NCBI GenBank assembly: GCA_026785645.1
Contig: JAJAZM010000123.1
Span: 1 to 20,966 of the forward strand
Reading direction: 5' to 3'
DNA: 20,966 bases
Source of the DNA: Sphingomonas bacterium
GTDB lineage: Bacteria > Pseudomonadota > Alphaproteobacteria > Sphingomonadales > Sphingomonadaceae
Both the position numbers and the translations under genes were made by a program. Shown in pieces: positions 1-6,288 of the stretch (the stretch's first letter is position 1; every line of letters begins with the position of its first letter). The notes under the pieces were generated by a model, which was not told the DNA's origin, made no database searches, and worked only from the letters and a program-made list of their open reading frames with translations.

Positions 1-1021
1 ACGCCACCCGGTCGTCGGGGTCGATCCGCAGGTTGAGGCGGCTCAGCACCGGCGTATCGGCGCTGTAGCCGACCGCGGCCAAGTCGAGCGTGATCAGCGG
101 CGGGCGAAGCTCGGTCGGCGAGGGGAAGTCGAAGGCGAGGCTGGGATCGTCGGCGAGCGCGGCGATCGGCTGCATCTTGGCGAGCATCTTGGCGCGGCTC
201 TGGGCCTGCTTGGCGGTCGAGGCGCGGGCGCTGTTGCGCGCGACATAATCCTGCAGCCGCGCGCGCTGGGCGTTTTGCGAGGCTTGGGCGGCGGCGATCT
301 GCGCGACTCGCTCGGCGCGCTGCTTCTCGAACCCGTCGTAATTGCCCGAATAGAGACTGATCTTGCCGCGTTCGAGATGAAGGATGACATCGACCACATT
401 GTTGAGCAGGTCGCGTTCGTGGCTGATCACGATCAGCGTCCCCGAATAGCCCTTGAGGAAGCTTTCGAGCCAAAGGGTCGCCTCAAGGTCGAGATGGTTC
501 GAGGGCTCGTCGAGCAGCAGCACGTCGGGCTCGGAGAAGAGCAAGGCGGCAAGCGCGACGCGCATCTTCCATCCGCCCGAGAATGAATCGAGCGGCTGGG
601 CCTGCATCTCCTCGTCGAAGCCAAGCCCGAGCAAGATCCGCGCGGCGCGGGCGTCGGCGGCATAAGCGTCGATCGCCAGCAGCCGGTCGTAGACATGGCC
701 GAGGCGGTCATGATCGGTGCAGGTTTCGGCCTCGGCGAGCAAGGCCGCGCGCTCGGTATCGGCGGCGAGCACGGTGTCGAACGGGGTGGCGGTGCCCGAT
801 GGGGCGTCCTGCGCGATATAGCCCAATTTGGTCCGGCGCGGCATCTCGATTTCGCCCTCATCGGCTTCCAATTGGCCGATGATTACCTTCATCAGGGTCG
901 ACTTGCCGGCGCCGTTGCGCCCGATCAGCCCGACCCGCGCGCCAGGCGGGATCGCGGCCGTCGCGCGGTCGAGGATCAAGCGCCCGCCAAGGCGCACCGT
1001 GATTCCGTTGATATTGAGCAT
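1..1021 (-). CDS. ABC-F family ATPase (YheS/Uup-like), 3' end cut by window edge
   Basis: Soluble duplicated ABC ATPase of the ABC-F class, whose members act on the ribosome rather than in transport. About 340 residues are visible. The first ATPase domain is complete: Walker A GRNGAGKST (residues 34-42), signature FSGGWKMR (147-154), Walker B VLLLDEPSNHLD (167-178) and the switch His in VISHERD (198-204). A charged, Ala/Gln/Arg-rich linker (about 230-285) is typical of the ABC-F interdomain arm. The second domain begins near residue 308 and is lost off the left edge, so product length and C-terminus are unknown. The GGW after the signature Ser resembles YheS more than EttA (family recall). 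The ATG start at 1021 is 21 bases after the upstream gene on the same strand, so it is probably the last gene of the parE group. Subfamily is uncertain. Confidence 0.93.
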   Translation of the reverse strand, partial: MLNINGITVRLGGRLILDRATAAIPPGARVGLIGRNGAGKSTLMKVIIGQLEADEGEIEMPRRTKLGYIAQDAPSGTATPFDTVLAADTERAALLAEAETCTDHDRLGHVYDRLLAIDAYAADARAARILLGLGFDEEMQAQPLDSFSGGWKMRVALAALLFSEPDVLLLDEPSNHLDLEATLWLESFLKGYSGTLIVISHERDLLNNVVDVILHLERGKISLYSGNYDGFEKQRAERVAQIAAAQASQNAQRARLQDYVARNSARASTAKQAQSRAKMLAKMQPIAALADDPSLAFDFPSPTELRPPLITLDLAAVGYSADTPVLSRLNLRIDPDDRVA

Positions 1022-1042
1022 GGCGAGCCGCCTAGCAGGCAA

Positions 1043-1459
1043 TCATGGCAAAGGCGAGACAGGCCGGCTAGCGGTCGGGCAAACGGCCAGCAGAACCGTC
1101 AAGCAGACCGCCGCCGCTACATCATAGGCGAGGCAGAATGCTGGCCACCATGACGGCACTCCGCGACCCGCGACGACACCGTGGTGAAAGAAATCGAACA
1201 GCCCGTGCGCTGCAAGCCCGCCGACGACCAGCCACAGACTGAAGCGAAAGCCGGCAATCGCTATTGCCGCAAACAGCAGAAAGATGAGGGTTTCGGTGCG
1301 AAGGTCGGATCGGTCTCCACCGACCACCGCGAACAGGATGTAATAGGAAGCGATGACGATCAGCGCGACCGGATAGAATGCCCGATCGCGATCGAGGCCG
1401 GTGATCCGGGCGAAGATCGCCATAGACACCGCCAGGCCGAGCCCAATCAAACTCGGCAT
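1043..1459 (-). CDS. Small integral membrane protein, DUF6010-like
   Basis: Hypothetical protein of 138 residues with about four hydrophobic segments (near residues 4-18, 27-47, 58-80 and 108-130). Conserved-looking features are RDRAFYPVALIVIASYY in the second helix, AAHGLFDFFHH, and GVPSWWPAFCLAYDV near the C-terminus. From memory these resemble the DUF6010 family, which has no known function; I could not check this. I chose the ATG at 1459 because it begins directly with a membrane helix and lies 16 bases after the preceding methyltransferase stop. A longer in-frame start at 1552 would overlap that gene by 77 bases and add a non-membrane extension. It probably shares a transcript with the membrane methyltransferase upstream. 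The paired His and Trp residues could be functional, but no activity can be assigned. Confidence 0.75.
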   Translation of the reverse strand: MPSLIGLGLAVSMAIFARITGLDRDRAFYPVALIVIASYYILFAVVGGDRSDLRTETLIFLLFAAIAIAGFRFSLWLVVGGLAAHGLFDFFHHGVVAGRGVPSWWPAFCLAYDVAAAVCLTVLLAVCPTASRPVSPLP

Positions 1460-1475
1460 CGCGCACCCTGCTTCG

Positions 1476-1928
1476 TCATAACCACCGACGAACTTTGGCC
1501 ATGTAGTCGATATAGTCGGCACCGAACCGGCGCATAAGGTAAGCTTCTTCACGCCTGACGATCACGCGATCGATGATGATCATTGCGGCCAGGGACAGCA
1601 CGGCGCCCGCGAGACTGGCGAACACCATCGCGATTCCCAGCGAGAGCATCGCCATGCTGAGATACATTGGATTGCGCGTGAATCGATAGATTCCACGCCT
1701 GACCAGACTGCTGGCCGGTTGCCACGGCTCAGGGCGCGTCCCGCTGGAGCGAAACAGGCCGAGCGCGAGGGCGATCAGGACGATACCGCACGCGCCTATC
1801 GCAATGCCTATCAACGAGACCGGTCCGAAACGAAGCGGGCCGCTGTCCATCAGCAGTCCCAAGGCCAGCAGGCCGCCAAATATCAGCGGTGGCGGCAGGA
1901 AAACGCGTGGATTGTCCTCGCTGGTCAT
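1476..1928 (-). CDS. Isoprenylcysteine carboxyl methyltransferase/PEMT-like membrane methyltransferase
   Basis: Membrane-embedded SAM-dependent methyltransferase of the ICMT/phospholipid methyltransferase superfamily, 150 residues. There are three to four hydrophobic segments (about residues 13-27, 36-58 and 94-118). The diagnostic family motif GIYRFTRNPMYLS lies at about residues 78-90 (Tyr-Arg-x-x-Arg-Asn-Pro-Met-Tyr). The C-terminal cofactor-binding part has REEAYLMRRFGADYIDYM. The substrate cannot be told from sequence: bacterial members have been linked to lipids, small thiols and other acceptors. An AGAGG ribosome-binding site sits 5 bases before the ATG at 1928. It follows parE by 31 bases and precedes the DUF6010-like gene by 16 bases, which suggests co-transcription. 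NnrU-like membrane proteins are an alternative name but lack this full motif. Confidence 0.85.
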   Translation of the reverse strand: MTSEDNPRVFLPPPLIFGGLLALGLLMDSGPLRFGPVSLIGIAIGACGIVLIALALGLFRSSGTRPEPWQPASSLVRRGIYRFTRNPMYLSMAMLSLGIAMVFASLAGAVLSLAAMIIIDRVIVRREEAYLMRRFGADYIDYMAKVRRWL

Positions 1929-1959
1929 GGTCGCCTCTGCTTTTTGCGGAATTGCCGGA

Positions 1960-3945
1960 CTAGGCGTCGATTTCGTCCTCGCTCAAATTGGCGGCGTTGG
2001 CCTGGATGAAGTTGAAGCGATGCTCGGGGTTCTTGCCCATCAGGCGCTCGACCAGGTCCTTGACCGGCTGGCGGTCCTGATATTCTGCCGGAAGCGTGAT
2101 CCGGATCAGCGAGCGGCTGGCCGGGTCCATGGTAGTTTCCTTGAGCTGGTTGGGGTTCATTTCGCCCAATCCCTTGAAACGCGAGACATCGACCTTCTTG
2201 CCCTTGAATTCCTTTGCCTCGATCTCGGCGCGGTGGGCGTCGTCGCGGGCGTAGAGCGACTTGGCGCCGGCGGTGAGGCGGTAGAGCGGCGGCTGGGCGA
2301 GGAACAGATGGCCGCGGCGCACCAGCTCGGGCATTTCCTGGAAGAAGAAGGTCATCAGCAGGGTGGCGATATGCGCGCCGTCGACATCGGCGTCGGTCAT
2401 GATGATGATCCGCTCGTAGCGAAGCGCGGCCTCGTCGAACTTGTCGCGCATCCCGCAGCCGAGCGCCAACTGGAGGTCGGCGATTTCGCTATTGGCGCGG
2501 ATCTTGTCGGCGGTGGCCGAGGCGACGTTGAGGATCTTGCCGCGGATCGGCAGGATCGCCTGGATCTTGCGGTTGCGCGCCTGCTTGGCCGAGCCGCCCG
2601 CGCTGTCGCCCTCGACGATGAACAATTCGGTGCCCGCGGGGTCGTTCGACGAGCAATCGGTGAGCTTGCCGGGGAGCCGCAGCTTGCGCGCCGAGGTGGC
2701 GGTCTTGCGCTTGACCTCGCGCTCGGCGCGGCGGCGAAGGCGCTCGTCGGCACGTTCGAGGATCGCGCCGAGCAGGGCGCGGCCACGGTCCATATTGTCG
2801 GCCAGATAATGGTCGAAATGATCGCGCACCGCAGCCTCGACGAAGCGCGCCGCCTCGAGGCTGGTCAGCCGGTCCTTGGTCTGGCTCTGGAAATGCGGGT
2901 TGCGGATGAAGATGCTGAGCATCAACTCGACGCCGTTGAACACGTCGTCGGCGGTGATGTCCTTGGCCTTTTTCTGGCCGATCAATTCGCCGAACGCGCG
3001 AATGCCCTTGGTCAGCGCGGCGCGGATGCCGGCCTCATGGGTGCCGCCATCGGGGGTCGGGATGGTGTTGCAATAATAGCTTTCGTTGGCGCCCTCGCTC
3101 CACAGCGGCCACGCCACCGCCCATTCGGCCGAGCCTTGCGCGTCGGGGAAATCCTGCCGACCGGCGAAGGCGGGTGTGGTGACGCATTCGCGATCCGCAA
3201 GCTGTTCGCGAAGGTGGTCGGCGAGCCCGCCGGGGAATTGGAACACCGCAGTTTCGGGAACGTCGTCAGAAGCCAGCGACGGGTCGCAGCGCCAGCGGAT
3301 CTCGACCCCGGCGAACAGATAGGCCTTGGAGCGGGCGAGTTTGTACAGGCGCGCCGGATCGAACCGCATGTCGGCGCCGAAAATCTCGGGATCGGGGACG
3401 AACGCGACAGTGGTGCCGCGGCGGTTGGGGGCGGCGCCGATTTCCTCGAGCCGGCTGGTGGCGAGGCCCTTGGAAAAGGACTGGCGGTAGAGTTTCTTGT
3501 CGCGCGCGACCTCGACGATCGTCTCGCTCGACAATGCGTTGACGACGCTGACCCCGACGCCGTGAAGTCCGCCCGAGGTCGAATAAGCCTTGCCCTCGAA
3601 CTTGCCGCCCGAGTGCAAGGTGGTGAGGATCACCTCAAGCGCCGATTGGCCGGGATATTTGGGGTGCGGATCGACCGGGATGCCGCGGCCATTGTCGCTG
3701 ACGATCAGGCGATTGGCGGGCTCGAGCGTGACCTCGATCCGCGACGCATGGCCGGCCACCGCCTCGTCCATGCTGTTGTCGATCACCTCGGCGGCGAGGT
3801 GGTGCAGCGCGCGCGCGTCGGTGCCGCCAATATACATGCCGGGCCGCCGCCGGACCGGCTCGAGCCCCTCAAGAACCTCGATCGCGGAAGCGTCGTAACT
3901 GTCGGGCGTGGCGGCGGTGGAACCGGAGGCGAAAAGGTCGGACAT
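1960..3945 (-). CDS. parE: DNA topoisomerase IV subunit B
   Basis: ATPase subunit of topoisomerase IV, which pairs with ParC to decatenate replicated chromosomes. It has 661 residues and a full GHKL-transducer-TOPRIM layout. The Bergerat ATP site has E53 in EVIDNSMDEA, D84 in SDNGRGIP and the lid STSGGLHGVGVSVVNAL (122-138). The ATP-contacting QTK loop is at 355-357. TOPRIM shows VEGDSAGGSAKQ (444-455), RGKILNVAS (468-476) and MTDADVDGAH (516-525). KGLGEMNPNQLKETTMDP near the C-terminus is typical of type IIA B subunits. The short length, lacking the long insert of many proteobacterial GyrB proteins, favours ParE over GyrB. The start at 3945 (MSDLFASG) is preferred over an in-frame start 13 codons upstream because the predicted -10 element lies between them. 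No Shine-Dalgarno is visible, which fits a leaderless mRNA. Confidence 0.96.
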   Translation of the reverse strand: MSDLFASGSTAATPDSYDASAIEVLEGLEPVRRRPGMYIGGTDARALHHLAAEVIDNSMDEAVAGHASRIEVTLEPANRLIVSDNGRGIPVDPHPKYPGQSALEVILTTLHSGGKFEGKAYSTSGGLHGVGVSVVNALSSETIVEVARDKKLYRQSFSKGLATSRLEEIGAAPNRRGTTVAFVPDPEIFGADMRFDPARLYKLARSKAYLFAGVEIRWRCDPSLASDDVPETAVFQFPGGLADHLREQLADRECVTTPAFAGRQDFPDAQGSAEWAVAWPLWSEGANESYYCNTIPTPDGGTHEAGIRAALTKGIRAFGELIGQKKAKDITADDVFNGVELMLSIFIRNPHFQSQTKDRLTSLEAARFVEAAVRDHFDHYLADNMDRGRALLGAILERADERLRRRAEREVKRKTATSARKLRLPGKLTDCSSNDPAGTELFIVEGDSAGGSAKQARNRKIQAILPIRGKILNVASATADKIRANSEIADLQLALGCGMRDKFDEAALRYERIIIMTDADVDGAHIATLLMTFFFQEMPELVRRGHLFLAQPPLYRLTAGAKSLYARDDAHRAEIEAKEFKGKKVDVSRFKGLGEMNPNQLKETTMDPASRSLIRITLPAEYQDRQPVKDLVERLMGKNPEHRFNFIQANAANLSEDEIDA

Positions 3946-3954
3946 CTGGGGGAT

Positions 3955-3984
3955 GCTATAGGGTCGCGCCGATCCCGCTGCCAA
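3955..3984 (-). promoter_or_regulatory. Predicted sigma-70 promoter for parE, near-leaderless
   Basis: Read on the minus strand, TTGGCA (3979-3984) is separated by 18 bases from TATAGC (3955-3960). The expected start of transcription, 6-7 bases past the -10, falls at about 3948-3949, only 3-4 bases before the parE ATG at 3945. The bases just before the ATG are C-rich and contain no ribosome-binding site. The element is inferred from sequence only. Confidence 0.55.
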
Positions 3985-3999
3985 GTGATGATCGCGGGT

Positions 4000-4027
4000 T
4001 TGACGACTCCTTTCGCGCCGCTATGGC
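4000..4027 (+). promoter_or_regulatory. Predicted sigma-70 promoter for coq7, leaderless, with a GANTC site
   Basis: TTGACG (4000-4005) and TATGGC (4022-4027) are 16 bases apart. The predicted transcription start coincides with the A of the coq7 ATG (4034), and no Shine-Dalgarno is present. GACTC at 4005-4009, a GANTC methylation site for CcrM, overlaps the last base of the -35 element and the start of the spacer. In Caulobacter, GcrA activates promoters carrying methylated GANTC close to the -35/-10 region (established knowledge). Regulation of this promoter by the nearby gcrA product is inference. Confidence 0.55.
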
Positions 4028-4033
4028 CGCCCG

Positions 4034-4576
4034 ATGGACGGCCCAGCCACGATTCCCGCCGCAAGCGCGCTCGGCAATCTTGTTCTGAGGGTCGATCATG
4101 CCGGGGAGCAGGGGGCGATCTGCGTTTATCGCTCGCAATGGGCGGTGGCCGGGCTGACCGCGCCGTCGATGCGCGAGCGCCTGGCCGATTTCCTGGTCCA
4201 CGAGAAGCGCCATCGCTCGATCTTTGGCGCGGCGCTAATGAAGCGCGGGCTGCCGCGCGGACGAACCTACGCGCTGTGCTCGGCGGGCGGCTATGTGCTT
4301 GGCGCGGTGACCGCACTGATGGGGCGGCGAGCGATCGCGGCGACGACCATCGCGCTCGAATCGGTGGTGATGCGGCACCTTGGTGCGCAGCGTGCCCAAC
4401 TTGCGGCGACCGATCCGGTCGTGGCCGAGCTGATCGCGAGCATCGTCGAGGATGAGCAAATGCAGCACGACCGATCGCTCGACCAGATCGACCTCGACCG
4501 CGGCTGGCTGCGCGGGGTCAGCTTGATCGTCCGCCAGGCGACCGAAGCTGCGATCTGGCTGGGGATGAAGCTCTAG
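4034..4576 (+). CDS. coq7: Coq7-type demethoxyubiquinone hydroxylase family protein
   Basis: Di-iron monooxygenase of ubiquinone biosynthesis that hydroxylates the quinone ring (C6 in the canonical enzyme) at the membrane. It has 180 residues, the usual length for bacterial Coq7. Iron-ligand motifs are visible: E25 in RVDHAGEQGA, E57 and H60 in HEKRH, E109 in IALESVV, and E141 in VEDEQMQHD. The last motif is unusual: human COQ7 has E178-x-x-H181 followed by a second His. By position, this protein has Gln144 where H181 would lie and His145 one residue later. The C-terminus keeps a family-typical hydrophobic end (AIWLGMKL). It is divergent from parE and convergent with gcrA, with a 12-base gap. 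Substrate position on the quinone ring cannot be decided, as some alphaproteobacterial homologues have broader regioselectivity. Confidence 0.9.
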   Translation: MDGPATIPAASALGNLVLRVDHAGEQGAICVYRSQWAVAGLTAPSMRERLADFLVHEKRHRSIFGAALMKRGLPRGRTYALCSAGGYVLGAVTALMGRRAIAATTIALESVVMRHLGAQRAQLAATDPVVAELIASIVEDEQMQHDRSLDQIDLDRGWLRGVSLIVRQATEAAIWLGMKL

Positions 4577-4588
4577 CGAACGCGTCGT

Positions 4589-5287
4589 TTAGCGGACTCT
4601 GGGGCCGCCGAAGGGCAGCGGCGGGGGCGGGCGGCGGTCGCGACGAGGGAGCTGGGCCTGATAGGCAACCCCGCAATGCTTGACGCAATAGGGGAAGCCG
4701 GGGTTGGAATGATCGCCGCAGAAGTGGAAATCGGGCTCGCCCGGATGGCCCATCGGCCAGCGGCAGATGCGGTCGTTCAAGTCGAGCAGGCTGGTCTTGT
4801 CGGCGACCTCGACCGACGGCTTGGCGGGAACCAGGCGGCGCGGCGGGGCGGGCGGGATCGGCGCCTGGGTATCGCCCGGGCCCTGGCGAATGAAGCCGCC
4901 GGGACCGACCGAGCGATACTGCACTTCGCCGGTGAGATTCTGCACCCGCTGCGGCGCCGGACCGAATTTGGGACCGGGGCCGGGAGGCGCATCGCCCGGG
5001 GCAATGTCGGCGGCGGCGGCGGCAGCGGCCGGCGCTTCGGTCTTGGGCGCGGCGGATGGCTTGGCGGAAGACGCAGGCGCGGGCTTGGGCGCGGCGGCCT
5101 TCTTGACCTTGGACTTCTCCTCGCCCGACTTGACCGGCGAGGGGCGTGCTTCGAGGCCTAAGCGATGCGCCTTGCCGATCACCGCATTTCGGCTGACCCC
5201 GCCGAGATCGTCGGCGATCTGGCTGGCGGTCGACCCGCTGGTCCACATCGTCTTGAGGCGCTCGATGCGCTCGTCGGTCCAGGACAT
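4589..5287 (-). CDS. gcrA: GcrA-type cell cycle regulator
   Basis: Alphaproteobacterial transcription regulator that binds sigma-70 RNA polymerase and responds to GANTC methylation by CcrM, driving cell-cycle genes. It has 232 residues. The N-terminal DNA-binding helix-turn-helix (1-46) shows MSWTDERIERLKTMW, ASQIADDLGG and SRNAVIGKAHRLGL, the hallmark of the family. A low-complexity Ala/Pro/Lys linker (about 50-160) follows. The C-terminal sigma-interacting region (about 165-212) has CRWPMGHPG and several Cys/His residues (C175, C190, H193, C201, H204, C205). From memory Caulobacter GcrA is about 173 residues, so the linker here looks expanded. The start at 5287 is chosen because the protein then begins exactly at the conserved MSWTDER; the longer frame upstream runs into the divergent permease gene. 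Confidence 0.95.
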   Translation of the reverse strand: MSWTDERIERLKTMWTSGSTASQIADDLGGVSRNAVIGKAHRLGLEARPSPVKSGEEKSKVKKAAAPKPAPASSAKPSAAPKTEAPAAAAAAADIAPGDAPPGPGPKFGPAPQRVQNLTGEVQYRSVGPGGFIRQGPGDTQAPIPPAPPRRLVPAKPSVEVADKTSLLDLNDRICRWPMGHPGEPDFHFCGDHSNPGFPYCVKHCGVAYQAQLPRRDRRPPPPLPFGGPRVR

Positions 5288-5347
5288 GTCCGCTAATACT
5301 CCATTGCGTGTTGCAGGGTGCCGCGCCTGCCGATAGGCGATTGCCCG

Positions 5348-6190
5348 ATGATCAACCAGCCCCCCACCGATGCCGATGCGGCGCGCATTCGCGCACTGCC
5401 CGGCGTCGCGACCTTCACCGGCGTCAATTGGGAGGGGCTGAAGACCCTTTATATCAAGGAGGTGCGGCGGTTCTTCAAGGTCCATTTGCAAACCGTGTGG
5501 GCGCCGGCCATCACGACCTTGCTCTATCTGGTCATTTTCACCGTCGCGCTGGGCCGCGAAGGCAAGACCGTGTTGGGGGTGCCGTTCGCCGATTTCATCG
5601 CGCCCGGGTTGATCATGATGGGGATGCTCCAGAACAGCTTCGCCAACGCCAGCTTCAGCCTGATGGTCGGCAAGATGCAGGGGACGATCGTCGATTATCT
5701 AATGCCGCCGCTGTCGACCGGCGAACTGATCGCGGCATTGGTGTCGGCCGCGGTGACCCGCGCCTTCCTGGTCGGCGGGGCAGTGTGGCTGGTGATGTCG
5801 CTGTGGCCCGGGGTCCATATCAGCATGGCGCATCCATTGTGGGTGTTGTGGTTCGGGCTGATGGGCTCGCTGATGCTCGCCTTCCTCGGGGTGATCACCT
5901 CGATCTGGGCCGACAAATTCGATCAGGCGGCGATGGTCACCAACTTCGTGGTGACTCCGCTGTCATTGCTGTCGGGCACGTTTTACTCGGTCGAGCAATT
6001 GTCGCCGGCGTTCCAGGCGGTGAGCCACGCCAATCCGTTCTTCTACATCATCTCGGGTTTCCGCCACGGCTTCCTCGGGGTAAGCGATTCGCCGCTGTTG
6101 CTTGGCGCGCTGTTGCTGGCGGCGATCAACCTGATCCTGTTCGCGACTTGCTATGCGTTGCTTCGGAGCGGGTGGAAAATCAAGAATTAG
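5348..6190 (+). CDS. ABC-2 type transporter permease
   Basis: Integral membrane permease of an ABC-2 type exporter (YadH/NodJ-like group), 280 residues. A cytoplasmic N-terminus is followed by about six membrane helices. An amphipathic segment, LYIKEVRRFFKVHLQTVWAP, precedes the first helix. Other family features are FADFIAPGLIMMGML, SFSLMVGKMQGTIVDYLMPP in the cytoplasmic loop, and the C-terminal TPLSLLSGTFYSV...NPFFYIISGFRHGFLG. No ATP-binding partner lies next to it, so the ATPase must be elsewhere and the substrate is unknown. The start at 5348 is preferred; an in-frame GTG at 5318 would add 10 residues and cannot be excluded. It is divergent from gcrA, with 60 bases between the two starts. 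Confidence 0.9.
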   Translation: MINQPPTDADAARIRALPGVATFTGVNWEGLKTLYIKEVRRFFKVHLQTVWAPAITTLLYLVIFTVALGREGKTVLGVPFADFIAPGLIMMGMLQNSFANASFSLMVGKMQGTIVDYLMPPLSTGELIAALVSAAVTRAFLVGGAVWLVMSLWPGVHISMAHPLWVLWFGLMGSLMLAFLGVITSIWADKFDQAAMVTNFVVTPLSLLSGTFYSVEQLSPAFQAVSHANPFFYIISGFRHGFLGVSDSPLLLGALLLAAINLILFATCYALLRSGWKIKN

Positions 6191-6202
6191 GTCATTGCCA
6201 AG

Positions 6203-6228
6203 TGAACGGCGGATAACCGACGCGTTCA
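6203..6228. promoter_or_regulatory. TGAACG / CGTTCA inverted repeat upstream of the QYGN-repeat gene
   Basis: A perfect 6-bp dyad, TGAACG (6203-6208) and CGTTCA (6223-6228), has a 14-base spacer and lies 61 bases before the start codon at 6289. It could be an operator. It also loosely resembles an EcfG general-stress promoter (GGAAC, 16-17 bases, CGTT), here TGAAC and CGTT 15 bases apart, which is one base short. Neither reading is proven. Confidence 0.3.
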
Positions 6229-6288
6229 GCCTCCGATCAAGGCGTGGGCCCTAGAACCAATGCATCAACCGCTCGAAAGGAGAGCAAG

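Noticed and set aside
1804..4455. An 883-codon plus-strand open frame opposite parE
   Set aside because: It is the antisense shadow of parE and coq7 coding sequence. GC-rich codon bias removes stops from that frame, and the protein shows no recognisable domains.
5308..6216. A 302-codon frame overlapping the ABC-2 permease in another plus-strand frame
   Set aside because: Arg/Gly/Asp-rich out-of-frame reading. The permease frame has clear membrane helices and family motifs.
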